From CAMLIZ01 sp966212505 (GTDB taxonomy: Bacteria > Pseudomonadota > Gammaproteobacteria > Burkholderiales > Burkholderiaceae_C): a DNA stretch of 64,000 bases. Shown here piece after piece: positions 54,323-62,630 of this stretch. A program made the translations under genes and the position numbers. Within the stretch, counting starts at the first letter, position 1. Each line of letters opens with the position of its first letter. Where the stretch lies: positions 1-64,000 of the forward strand of contig CBIHRS010000024.1 in the NCBI GenBank assembly GCA_966212505.1, given 5' to 3'. The notes under the pieces are model-generated. The model did no database searches. It saw nothing but the letters and a program-made list of their open reading frames with translations, and was not told the DNA's origin.

Positions 54323-56149
54323 ATGGGACACTTCCGGCCGATGGTGGCGCAAGGCTTGCGATTCCGGGACCGTTGGCGACGCGGCTGGCGCACGCTCGCC
54401 TGGCTGCTGATCGCGCTGGTCAGCGCGGCGGCGGCGGGCATCAGCCACTGGCTGACGCGGGAGGCCGGCTACCGCGAGCTCAGCCGCGCCGGCGAGCGCA
54501 AGGTGGAGCTCTACTACTCCGGCCTCGAGAGCGAGCTGCGCAAGTTCGAATACCTGCCCCGGCTGCTGACGCTGGACCCCGACGTGATCGCGCTGTTCCG
54601 CGATCCGAAGCCGGCGCTGGTGGAGCAGGTCGACCGCAAGCTGCAGGCGATCAACGAGCAGGCGCAGGCCACCGCGATCCACCTGCTCACCACGCAGGGC
54701 CTGGTGCTGGCCTCCAGCAACTGGAACGACTCGGTGAGCCCGATCGGCGAGAACCTGGGCTTCCGCCCCTCGTTCCAAGATGCGCTGCACCGCGGCAAGG
54801 GCCGCTTCTATGCCAGCGACAGCCCGCGCAGCGAGGCGGGCTACCAGTTCGCCCACGAGATCACCGAAGGCGAGCGCACGCTCGGCGTGGCGATGCTGGT
54901 GGCCGACCTCGATGCGGTCGAGAAGAACTGGTGGCCCGGCAACGAGCGCGTGGCGGTGTTCGACCACAACGGCGTGGTGATCCTGTCGTCGACCCGCGAA
55001 TGGAAATACAAGGCGCTGCAGCCGCTGCCGGCCGAGCTGCGCAAGCAGCTCGAGAGCAGCCGGCAATACGGCCGCCACGACGTGAAGCCGCTCGCGCTGC
55101 GCACCGTGCTGCGGCTGGACGACGGCGGCCAGCTGGTGCGCCTGCCCACGCCCACCGAGCACGGCATGCGCTCGCTGCTGTTCGTCGCGCGCTCGCTGAC
55201 GATGCCGCGTACCGGCTGGACGGTGATGGTGCTGTCGGACACGCGCTCGGTGCAGGAGAGCGCGGCCTACACCGCGCTCGCCTTCGGCCTGGGCACCGCG
55301 CTGATCGGCGTGCTGCTGTTGTTGCGCGAGGTGCGCCGCCAGGCCGCAGCGCAGCAGCGGGTGGCGCGCGCGGCGCTCGAGCGGGCCTACGGCGAGCTCG
55401 AGCAGCGGGTGCAGGAGCGCACTGCCGAGCTGGTGCAGGCGCAGGACCAGCTGGTGCAGGCCGGCAAGCTCGCCACGCTGGGCCAGATGGCGGCCGGCAT
55501 CACGCACGAGCTGAACCAGCCGCTGCATGCGCTGCGCACCCACAGCAGCAACGCGCTGCAGTTCCTCGAGCGCGGCAGGCCCGAGGGCGCCGTGCGCAAC
55601 ATGAACGCGGTGATCGAGCTGAGCGACCGCATGGCGCGCATCACCGCGCAGCTGCGCAACTTCGCGCGCAAGGAGGCAGCGCACACCGCGGCCGTGCCGC
55701 TGCGCCGCGTCGTCGAGAATGCCGCCGCGCTGCTGGGCGAGCGCCTGCAGCAGCGCGGCGTGGCGCTGGTGATCGAGGTGGACGACGCATTGCTGGTGCG
55801 CTGCGACGGCCACCGGCTCGAGCAGGTGTTCGTCAACCTGCTGTCAAATGCGGTCGACGCGGTGCGCGAGGCGCCGGCGCCCCGCGTGTGCGTGCAGGCC
55901 GAGGTGGAGGATGATGCGGTGGCGGTGCGCGTGCGCGACAACGGCAGCGGCTTCCGCGACGAGGTGCTGCAGCGCCTGTTCGAGCCCTTCTTCACGACCA
56001 AGCCCTCGGGCGAGGGCCTGGGCCTGGGGCTGGTGATCTCGGCCAGCATCGTGCGGTCGTTCGGCGGCGAGCTGCGCGCGCGCAATGCCCCGGGCGGCGG
56101 CGCCCTCTTCGAATTCAACCTGGCCAGAGCCGATGGAACAGATGTCTGA
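54323..56149 (+). CDS. DctB/AauS-type sensor histidine kinase
   Basis: This 608-residue kinase has two membrane segments (about 24-44 and 315-335) flanking a large periplasmic double-PAS-like sensor. A coiled coil follows (about 340-380), then H395 in GITHELNQPLHA and an ATPase domain with NGSGF and GLGLGLVIS boxes. The architecture is that of DctB (C4-dicarboxylates) and AauS (acidic amino acids). The nearby glutamate/aspartate transporter and aspartase favour the AauS-like role; this is inference. The response-regulator gene overlaps its 3' end by 17 bases. Confidence 0.85.
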   Translation: MGHFRPMVAQGLRFRDRWRRGWRTLAWLLIALVSAAAAGISHWLTREAGYRELSRAGERKVELYYSGLESELRKFEYLPRLLTLDPDVIALFRDPKPALVEQVDRKLQAINEQAQATAIHLLTTQGLVLASSNWNDSVSPIGENLGFRPSFQDALHRGKGRFYASDSPRSEAGYQFAHEITEGERTLGVAMLVADLDAVEKNWWPGNERVAVFDHNGVVILSSTREWKYKALQPLPAELRKQLESSRQYGRHDVKPLALRTVLRLDDGGQLVRLPTPTEHGMRSLLFVARSLTMPRTGWTVMVLSDTRSVQESAAYTALAFGLGTALIGVLLLLREVRRQAAAQQRVARAALERAYGELEQRVQERTAELVQAQDQLVQAGKLATLGQMAAGITHELNQPLHALRTHSSNALQFLERGRPEGAVRNMNAVIELSDRMARITAQLRNFARKEAAHTAAVPLRRVVENAAALLGERLQQRGVALVIEVDDALLVRCDGHRLEQVFVNLLSNAVDAVREAPAPRVCVQAEVEDDAVAVRVRDNGSGFRDEVLQRLFEPFFTTKPSGEGLGLGLVISASIVRSFGGELRARNAPGGGALFEFNLARADGTDV

Positions 56150-57488
56150 CACCCTCAAAGTGATGTTCATCGACGACGACCTGTCGGTGCGCACCGGCAG
56201 TTCCGAGGCGCTGGAGCTGGCCGGGTTCGACGTGGTCAGCTTCCCGTCGGCCGACCGCGCGCTGCGCCTCATCGAGCCCGGCTTCCGTGGCGTGGTGGTC
56301 AGCGACGTCAAGCTGCCGGGCATGGACGGCCTCGCCTTGCTCGAGCAGGTGAAGGCCCAGGCGCCGCATGTGCCGGTGATCCTGATCACCGGCCATGGCG
56401 ACGTGTCGATGGCGGTGCAGGCCATGCGCGCCGGTGCGTATGACTTCATCGAGAAGCCGTTTCCGGCCGAGCTGCTGACCGACGTGGTGCGCAAGGCGAT
56501 GGAGAACTACGCGCTGCGCCTCGAGGTGGAGAGCCTGCGCCAGGAGCTGTCGACGCTGCGCGGTGTGGAAGCGGCGCTGCTCGGCTGCTCGCCGGCGATG
56601 GAATCGGTGCGGCGCCAGATCATCAACCTGGCCGACACCTCGGCCGACGTGCTGCTGTTCGGCGAAACCGGCACCGGCAAGGAGCTGGTGGCGCGCAGCC
56701 TGCACGACAGCAGCAGCCGGCGCGACGGCCGCTTCGTGGCGCTGAACTGCGGCGGCCTGCCCGAATCGTTGTTCGAGAGCGAGATCTTCGGCCACGAGGC
56801 CGGCGCCTTCACCGGCGCCACCAAGCGCCGCATCGGCAAGGTCGAGTACGCCAACGGCGGCACGCTGCTGCTCGACGAGATCGAGACCATGCCGATGCCG
56901 TTCCAGACCAAGTTCCTGCGCGTGCTGCAAGAGCGCAAGATCGAGCGGCTGGGCTCCAACCAGGAGATCCCGGTCGACTTCCGCCTCATCGCCGCCACCA
57001 AGGCCGATCTCAAGGCGATGGGCGAGCAGCAGAAGTTCCGGCCCGACCTGTACTACCGGCTCAACGTGGCGGTGATCGAGCTGCCGCCGCTGCGCGACCG
57101 GCGCGAGGACATCCCGCTGCTGTTCGAGCATTTCGCGTCGCAGGCCTCGGTGCGCTATGGCCGCGATGTGCCCACCGTGGGCCGCGAGCAGATGAACCAG
57201 CTGATGGCCCACGACTGGCCCGGCAACGTGCGTGAGCTGCGCAACATGGCCGAGCGCTTCGTGCTCGGACTGGCCGGGCCGGGCACCGGGCTGGCCGGCA
57301 CGCAGAAGCCGGCGCAGGTGTCGCTGGCCGAGCAGGTCGACCACTTCGAGCGCGCGCTGCTGGAGCAGGAGCTCAAGCGCCACAAGGGCCGCGCACAGGC
57401 GGTGATGGAAGCGCTGGGGCTGCCGAAGAAGACCTTCTACGACAAGTGCACCAAGCACGGCATCCGGCCCGAGATGTTCCGGGAGTAG
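56133..57488 (+). CDS. Sigma-54-dependent response regulator, DctD/AauR-type
   Basis: This 451-residue NtrC-family activator has a receiver domain with D58, an AAA+ domain with Walker A GETGTGKE (177-184), the sigma-54 contact loop GAFTGA (224-229) and Walker B LLLDE (245-249). It ends in a Fis-type helix-turn-helix (ALGLPKKTFYDKCTKHGI). The start may be ATG 56133 or 56142. All motifs needed for open-complex formation are intact. Its targets probably include acidic amino acid genes. I did not find a strong sigma-54 promoter before gltI. Confidence 0.88.
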   Translation: MEQMSDTLKVMFIDDDLSVRTGSSEALELAGFDVVSFPSADRALRLIEPGFRGVVVSDVKLPGMDGLALLEQVKAQAPHVPVILITGHGDVSMAVQAMRAGAYDFIEKPFPAELLTDVVRKAMENYALRLEVESLRQELSTLRGVEAALLGCSPAMESVRRQIINLADTSADVLLFGETGTGKELVARSLHDSSSRRDGRFVALNCGGLPESLFESEIFGHEAGAFTGATKRRIGKVEYANGGTLLLDEIETMPMPFQTKFLRVLQERKIERLGSNQEIPVDFRLIAATKADLKAMGEQQKFRPDLYYRLNVAVIELPPLRDRREDIPLLFEHFASQASVRYGRDVPTVGREQMNQLMAHDWPGNVRELRNMAERFVLGLAGPGTGLAGTQKPAQVSLAEQVDHFERALLEQELKRHKGRAQAVMEALGLPKKTFYDKCTKHGIRPEMFRE

Positions 57489-57512
57489 ATGTGGAAATTT
57501 CACATCGACCGC

Positions 57513-57541
57513 TTGATGGTGAGATAAAAAGTCTTTACAGT
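57513..57541 (+). promoter_or_regulatory. Sigma-70-type promoter of the attenuator operon
   Basis: TTGATG (57513-57518), a 17-base spacer and TACAGT (57536-57541) match the sigma-70 consensus at four of six positions in each box, with ideal spacing. Transcription would start near 57549, about 53 bases before the leader ORF. Confidence 0.5.
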
Positions 57542-57601
57542 CCGGCCTCGTCGCCGCTGGAAGGTGCCCACCACAGCGTCCACGTCACGGAGATCCCTCT
57601 T

Positions 57602-57634
57602 ATGTCCTCCTTGTTCATCTCGACGATCGACTGA
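57602..57634 (+). CDS. Leader peptide, 10 residues
   Basis: The short ORF encodes MSSLFISTID. CGGAGA at 57588-57593 is spaced eight bases from the ATG, as good as for any gene in the window. The stop codon is directly followed by the first hairpin of the attenuator. There is no run of one regulatory amino acid (three Ser, two Ile), so control is more likely through ribosome arrest or translation rate than through charging of a single tRNA. Confidence 0.6.
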   Translation: MSSLFISTID

Positions 57635-57740
57635 ACACGGTTCCCCAGCCCCGGCTGAACCGTGTCTGTTCACAGATACGGCTTTCAGACCGCGCGGCTA
57701 GGCAAAGCCCTGCAGCCACTGAGCCGGGGCTTTTGCTTTT
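57635..57740 (+). promoter_or_regulatory. Transcription attenuator with alternative folds
   Basis: Fold 1 has a hairpin ACACGGTT/AACCGTGT (57635-57642 with 57658-57665, inner CAGC/GCTG) and a terminator AAAGCCC/GGGCTTT (57704-57710 with 57727-57733) followed by TGCTTTT. Fold 2 pairs AGCCCCGGCT (57647-57656) with AGCCGGGGCT (57722-57731), perfect over 10 bp, and GGCTTT (57680-57685) with AAAGCC (57704-57709). The second pair nests inside the first. The folds exclude each other. A ribosome at the leader stop codon would cover the left arm of hairpin 1 and favour fold 2, which is antitermination. Confidence 0.75.
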
Positions 57741-57750
57741 CGGAAACCGA

Positions 57751-57993
57751 ATGAGTGCACAACTCCGTTCCCGCGCCCTCCAGGAGGGGCGGGTCAAGGC
57801 CCTGCGCCGCATGAAACAGCCGATGACGCTGGTGCTCGAGCAGAGCACCGGCGCGCGCGACCCCGTGGCGCGCGCGCTCGGCCAGCGTGGCCTGCGCGGT
57901 GCAGGCCAGCACATCCAGAGCCGCGGCGCCCAGCGCCGTGCCGACCGCGTGGCGCTGCAGGCGCTGCTGCGACGAGAGGACTGGGATGAATGA
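57751..57993 (+). CDS. Small Arg-rich protein upstream of the M41 protease
   Basis: This 80-residue basic protein contains many Arg and Gln residues and Ala, is probably helical, and has a more acidic C-terminus (REDWDE). There is no signal peptide or membrane segment. It starts 11 bases after the U tract of the attenuator and overlaps the protease gene by eight bases, so the two are translationally coupled. It could be an adaptor, substrate or inhibitor of the protease. I do not recognise a family. Confidence 0.65.
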   Translation: MSAQLRSRALQEGRVKALRRMKQPMTLVLEQSTGARDPVARALGQRGLRGAGQHIQSRGAQRRADRVALQALLRREDWDE

Positions 57994-59881
57994 TTCGAAT
58001 GAACTGCGCGAACAGCTGGCGCAGAGAAACCAGCAGCTGCAGGAGATGGCCGTTCAGCTCAAGACCGAGCTGTTCGGCATCGACAGCATCATCGACCGCG
58101 TCATCGATTCGATGCGCGCCTGGTACGTGCTCCCCGAGCTCGTCACGCGGCCCGTCATCGTGTGCCTTTGGGGCCTGACCGGCACCGGCAAGACCCAGCT
58201 CGTGCGCCGCCTCGCGCAACTGCTCGGCTTCTACGACCGCTTCGTCGAGGTGCAGATGGATGGCTTCTCCAACGGCGCGAGCTGGCGCGGCGCGCAGAGC
58301 ATCTCGGGCATGCTGGCGCAGTCGGGCGTGCGCGAGGGCGAGCCGGGCATCCTCGCGCTCGACGAGTTCCAACGCTTCCGCACCATCGACACCAAGCGCA
58401 GCGAGCTGCGCGTCGAGCGCTACCAGGACGTCTGGGCCCTGCTGTCCGATGGCCGTCTGCCGCCCGCGCTGTCGCTGCTGGGCGACATCGAATCGTCCAT
58501 CGCCGAGGCTGCTTACGACGCCGAACGCGCTGAAGCCGGCGATGCCAAGCTGCGCTTCAAGCTGCGCCCCTGGGAGGCACAGGAGCTGCAACGCAACCTC
58601 AAGCTCGACGAGCCGCTGATGGAGATCATGGGCTGGACGCCCGAGCAGATCCAGGCGCGCCTGCGCGCTTTCCGCGAGAGCGGCCAGCAGCAATGGGAGA
58701 CCGACTACAGCCGCCTGCTCATCTTCGTGTGCGGCAACCTCGACGAGATGTACGAAGACCTCGCCACCAGCGTCGACGACTGCGACAGCGATGCCGACAT
58801 CTTTCACGCGTTGACCAGCAAGTTGAGCGTCATCGATGTCAAGCAGGCGCTCAACAAGCGCTTCAAGCCGGAGCAGGTGGCGCGCCTGGGCAACGAGCAC
58901 GTGATCTATCCGTCGCTCTCGCGCCGCGCCTACGAGCAGCTGATCGCGCAGAGCTGTGCCCGTTATGCCCGCGAGACCGAGGCCCGCTGCGGCCTGCGCT
59001 TCGAGCCGGATGCCAGCGTGCGCGAGCAGATCTATGCGAACGCCGTCTTTCCGGCCCAGGGCACCCGGCCGCTGTTTTCGTCGCTGCACGCCATCCTCGG
59101 TACCGGCCTGGCCAAGGCGGCGCTGTGGGCGCTCGAACGCGGGGCGACGGCCGGCGAAAGCGTCGGCCTCACCGCCGACGGCCGCAGCCTGATTGCACAT
59201 TGGCACGGCCAATCGCAGGCCATTGCCGCGCCCTTCGAGATCAGCCGCCTGCGCCAGCGCAGCAACGCCGACTTCCGCTCGCTGCTCGCGGTGCACGAGG
59301 CGGGCCACGGCCTGGTCCACGCGCTGCTCTTCGGCCGTGCCCCGCAGGAGATCAAGATCCACGTGGCCAGCTTCGAGGGGGGCTACAACGCCTATACCTC
59401 GCGCAAGGTCTGGTCACGCCGCAACCTGCTCGACTCCATCTGCACCAGCCTCGCCGGCCGTGCTGCCGAGTTGCTCGTCTTCGGACCCGAGATGAGCTCC
59501 AGCGGTGCCGAGAGCGATCTGCGCAAGGCCACGGAAACGGCCGCTCGCATGCTGCGTCATCTCGGCCATGGCACGCGGATCGGCCGCATCGACGTGTCCA
59601 CCGATGGTGAAGACAACCGCTGCACCGACGTGGAAGCCAGCAACGCGCCGATCGAAGCGCTGCTGCAGGCCGAGCACGCACGCGCCGCGCGGCTGCTGGA
59701 GTCGCATCGCGAAGCGCTGCTGGCGCTGGTGGATGAGTTGATGGACCAGGGGCAGGTCACGCCGGCGCGGTTTGCTGCCGTGGTGGGGTTGCCGCTGGGA
59801 AGGCCGGAGGATGCGCTGGATCCGTATGCGCAGAGGTTGACTGCGTTTCGGATGGAGGGGCGGGAGCGGCTGAGGGCGTAG
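57986..59881 (+). CDS. Soluble AAA ATPase-peptidase M41 fusion
   Basis: This 631-residue protein has an N-terminal coiled coil (about 5-30) and an AAA+ domain with Walker A GLTGTGKT (63-70) and Walker B ILALDEFQ (122-129), more like ClpX/HslU-type ATPases than FtsH. A linker follows, then an FtsH-like peptidase domain with HEAGH (437-441) and the third zinc ligand D511 in SGAESDLRKAT. FtsH's membrane segments are absent, so it should be cytosolic. Both active sites look intact. GAGAGGA precedes the ATG. It is regulated by the attenuator upstream. Confidence 0.85.
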   Translation: MNDSNELREQLAQRNQQLQEMAVQLKTELFGIDSIIDRVIDSMRAWYVLPELVTRPVIVCLWGLTGTGKTQLVRRLAQLLGFYDRFVEVQMDGFSNGASWRGAQSISGMLAQSGVREGEPGILALDEFQRFRTIDTKRSELRVERYQDVWALLSDGRLPPALSLLGDIESSIAEAAYDAERAEAGDAKLRFKLRPWEAQELQRNLKLDEPLMEIMGWTPEQIQARLRAFRESGQQQWETDYSRLLIFVCGNLDEMYEDLATSVDDCDSDADIFHALTSKLSVIDVKQALNKRFKPEQVARLGNEHVIYPSLSRRAYEQLIAQSCARYARETEARCGLRFEPDASVREQIYANAVFPAQGTRPLFSSLHAILGTGLAKAALWALERGATAGESVGLTADGRSLIAHWHGQSQAIAAPFEISRLRQRSNADFRSLLAVHEAGHGLVHALLFGRAPQEIKIHVASFEGGYNAYTSRKVWSRRNLLDSICTSLAGRAAELLVFGPEMSSSGAESDLRKATETAARMLRHLGHGTRIGRIDVSTDGEDNRCTDVEASNAPIEALLQAEHARAARLLESHREALLALVDELMDQGQVTPARFAAVVGLPLGRPEDALDPYAQRLTAFRMEGRERLRA

Positions 59882-59921
59882 TGCGCCAGCGCCATGTCCG
59901 GTGGTGAGCCCGGCGAGGCGC

Positions 59922-60401
59922 TCAGGCCGCCGCAAGCAGCGGCACGTTCAGGTACCGGGCCAGGCCTTCGGCGCCGGCGTGCATCACGCCGTTGTGGTTC
60001 CAGCGGAACACCGGTGCCATCAGCAGGGCCATGAAGCGCATCCATGGCCGCGTGAGCTCCACGCGCCATGTGTAGCGCACCCGGGTGCCGTTGCCATCCG
60101 GCTGCAGCTCCCACAGGCCTTCGCCTTCGAGCTCGCCGCTGGCGCGCCCGCGCATCCGCTGCGGGCGCTGCAGCTCGACCACCTCGACGTCGAAGGCCAG
60201 GCCGTAGGGCAGGCGGCTGCCCCAGCTGAAGCGGCGCATCGCGCCCAGCCCTGAGGCATCGCCGGTGCGCAGCGGCGTCACCGCGCGCACGTAGGGCCAC
60301 CACTGGGGCCACGACTCGGCGTCGTGCAGCGCCTGCCACACCTGCTCGATCGGTGCGGCGATGCGCCAGTCGCTGACCAGCTCGAAGAATGTGGCGCTCA
60401 T
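59922..60401 (-). CDS. SRPBCC-family protein
   Basis: This 159-residue protein has an SRPBCC/polyketide-cyclase-like fold: IAAPIEQVWQALHDAESWPQWW at the N-terminus (in part EQVWQALHDAESWPQWW) and a long C-terminal helix with a MHAGAEGLARYL end. It probably binds a lipid-like ligand. It is downstream of the NTF2-like gene and overlaps it by four bases, forming a two-gene operon. Confidence 0.82.
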   Translation of the reverse strand: MSATFFELVSDWRIAAPIEQVWQALHDAESWPQWWPYVRAVTPLRTGDASGLGAMRRFSWGSRLPYGLAFDVEVVELQRPQRMRGRASGELEGEGLWELQPDGNGTRVRYTWRVELTRPWMRFMALLMAPVFRWNHNGVMHAGAEGLARYLNVPLLAAA

Positions 60402-60796
60402 TCGCGTGCGGCGGCCGCGGCCTCGGTGTCGAGCATGCCGTAGAAGCGCGTGATCAGCCCGTCGCGCACCGTCCACACATGCACCCAGTCGCTCTCGAAG
60501 ACCTGGCCCCTGGGCAGGGCCGCGGTGCGCTCCCAGCCGATCACGGTGACATGCTCCGGGCCGGCATGGAACTCGCGCGCTTCGAACACCTGGATGCCAT
60601 CGGCCTCCGCCACCTGGCCGAACCAGTGGGCCACCGCTTCCTTGCCCTGTACACGGCCGGTGTAGGGCGCTCTGCGGTCGCCGACGAACTGCCACACCAC
60701 GTCGTCGCTCAGGCAGGACAACAATCCGGGGATGTCGCCGCTGCCGAAGGCGGCGTAGGCAGCCTGGACGGCCTGCAGGGGCGTGAGCTGGGGCAT
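60398..60796 (-). CDS. NTF2-like (SnoaL-type) protein
   Basis: This 132-residue protein has the SnoaL-like cone-shaped fold: VQAAYAAFGSGDIPGLLSCLSDDVVW near the start (given in part as YAAFGSGDIPGLLSCLSDD), VIGWERT in the middle and WTVRDGLITRFYGM towards the end. Members bind or isomerise small hydrophobic compounds. It is the first gene of the pair and is divergent from pyrC, with 80 bases between starts. Confidence 0.82.
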   Translation of the reverse strand: MPQLTPLQAVQAAYAAFGSGDIPGLLSCLSDDVVWQFVGDRRAPYTGRVQGKEAVAHWFGQVAEADGIQVFEAREFHAGPEHVTVIGWERTAALPRGQVFESDWVHVWTVRDGLITRFYGMLDTEAAAAARE

Positions 60797-60876
60797 GGTG
60801 GTCTCCTCTCGTGAACGATGTGTTCCGTATACGCGGCGGCCCCGGCGGCTGGATGCACGGATGAGAAAATCGCCCG

Positions 60877-61914
60877 ATGACCGCTGCCACCTCCCTCACC
60901 ATCACCCGCCCAGACGACTGGCACCTGCACCTGCGCGATGGCGCCGCGCTGGCCGCCGTGCTGCCGCACAGCGCCCGCCAGTTCGCCCGCGCGATCGTGA
61001 TGCCCAACCTGCGCCCGCCGGTGACCACCGCCGCCCAGGCCCAGGCCTACCGCGAACGCATCCTGGCCGCGCTACCGGCGGGCAGCGGCTTCCAGCCGCT
61101 GATGACGCTGTACCTCACCGACAACCTGCCGCCCGACGAGATCGCGCGCGCCAAGGCGGCCGGCGTGGTGGCGCTCAAGCTCTACCCGGCAGGCGCCACC
61201 ACCAACAGCGACGCCGGCGTGACCGACCTGCGCAAGACCTACGCCACGTTGGAGGCGATGCAGCGCGAGGGCCTGCCGCTGCTGGTGCATGGCGAAGTCA
61301 CCGATCCCGCGGTGGACGTGTTCGACCGCGAGGCGGTGTTCATCGACCGCCAGCTGATCCCGCTGCGCCGCGACTTCCCCCAGCTGAAGATCGTGTTCGA
61401 GCACCTGACCACGCGCGAAGGCGCCCAGTACGTGCTGGGCAGCGACGCCCACACGGCCGCCACCGTCACCGCGCACCACCTGCTCTACAACCGCAACGCC
61501 ATCTTCACCGGTGGCCTGCGCCCGCACTATTACTGCCTGCCGGTGCTCAAGGGCGAGGAGCATCGCCAGGCACTGGTGGCCGCGGTGGCTTCGGGCAGCC
61601 GCAAGTTCTTCCTCGGCACCGACAGCGCGCCGCATGCCGCGCAGCTGAAGGAGCATGCCAGCTGCGCCGCCGGCTGCTACACCGGCCTGCATGCGCTGGA
61701 GCTGTATGCCGAGGCCTTCGAGGCTGCCGGCGCACTCGACAAGCTCGAGGCCTTTGCCAGCTTCAACGGCCCCGACTTCTACGGCCTGCCGCGCAACACC
61801 GGCACCGTGACGCTGGTGAAGCAGGGCTGGACCGTGCCCGAGACGCTGCCCTTCGGCGACGCGACGTTGAAGCCGTTGCGCGCCGGCGAGGAAATGGCCT
61901 GGAAGCTGGCTTGA
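60877..61914 (+). CDS. pyrC: Dihydroorotase
   Basis: This 345-residue class II dihydroorotase has the metal ligands H16 and H18 in DWHLHLRDG, the carboxylated lysine in VALKLYPAG, further histidines in LVHGE and FEHLTT, and the catalytic Asp in GTDSAPH. It makes dihydroorotate in pyrimidine biosynthesis. All ligands are present. The stop overlaps the TTG start of the next gene (TTGA). Confidence 0.93.
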   Translation: MTAATSLTITRPDDWHLHLRDGAALAAVLPHSARQFARAIVMPNLRPPVTTAAQAQAYRERILAALPAGSGFQPLMTLYLTDNLPPDEIARAKAAGVVALKLYPAGATTNSDAGVTDLRKTYATLEAMQREGLPLLVHGEVTDPAVDVFDREAVFIDRQLIPLRRDFPQLKIVFEHLTTREGAQYVLGSDAHTAATVTAHHLLYNRNAIFTGGLRPHYYCLPVLKGEEHRQALVAAVASGSRKFFLGTDSAPHAAQLKEHASCAAGCYTGLHALELYAEAFEAAGALDKLEAFASFNGPDFYGLPRNTGTVTLVKQGWTVPETLPFGDATLKPLRAGEEMAWKLA

Positions 61915-62630
61915 CGCCGATCCGATGGGACGCGCCGTGGCTCGCGCCTTATCGGGATCTCGGCGAGCGCGTCACGCAGCATCTGTCGCGCGGCGCGACC
62001 ATGGCCGAGGCCTTGAATGCCGAGGCCGGCGCCGGGGTGTCGGTGCGCTTCGTGCCGCAGGATGCGCTGCCCAGGGGCGAGGCCTATGAAAGCTTCGTCC
62101 GCCGCACGGGCCAGGTGCCCACGCGCGACAACCTGCACGACCTCTTCAACGGGCTGGTCTGGCTGCGCTGGCCGGCGCTGAAGGCGCGGCTCAACGTGCT
62201 GCAGTCGGCGCAGATCGCCCAGGATGGCATCGGCGCGACGCGCGGCGCCGTACGCGATGCGGTGACGGTGTTCGACGAGAACGGAGCGCTGCTGACGGCG
62301 CCTCAGGCGCTGGTCGATGCATTGCGCGAGCGTGATTGGCGTCGCCTCTTCATTGTGGATCGAGGGGCGTGGCGCGAGGCCGAACTCGTACTCGTCGGCC
62401 ATGCGCTGCTCGAGAAGCTGACCACGCCGCGCAAGCCGATCACCGCGCATCTGCTCACAAGCATCGACGCGCTGGCGCAGCAGCCCTTCCTGCCGCTGCC
62501 GGTGCTCGGCGTGCCCGGCTGGTGGCCGGAGAACGAATCTCCGGCCTTCTACGACGATGCGTCGGTCTTCAGGCCTCTGCCGGCAGGAAGCCGTCGATCG
62601 ACAGGTAGCGCTCGCCCGTGTCGTAGTTGA
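61911..62630 (+). CDS. DUF3025 protein
   Basis: This 239-residue protein matches DUF3025: RWDAPWLAPYRD near the N-terminus, DNLHDLFNGLVWLRWPALKARLN (in part LHDLFNGLVWLRWPALK) in the middle and LPVLGVPGWWPENE near the C-terminus. There is no signal peptide and the function is unknown. I place the start at TTG 61911, coupled to pyrC; no ATG lies in frame near the conserved N-terminus. The 3' end overlaps convergent cysK by 62 bases. Confidence 0.75.
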   Translation: MTPIRWDAPWLAPYRDLGERVTQHLSRGATMAEALNAEAGAGVSVRFVPQDALPRGEAYESFVRRTGQVPTRDNLHDLFNGLVWLRWPALKARLNVLQSAQIAQDGIGATRGAVRDAVTVFDENGALLTAPQALVDALRERDWRRLFIVDRGAWREAELVLVGHALLEKLTTPRKPITAHLLTSIDALAQQPFLPLPVLGVPGWWPENESPAFYDDASVFRPLPAGSRRSTGSARPCRS

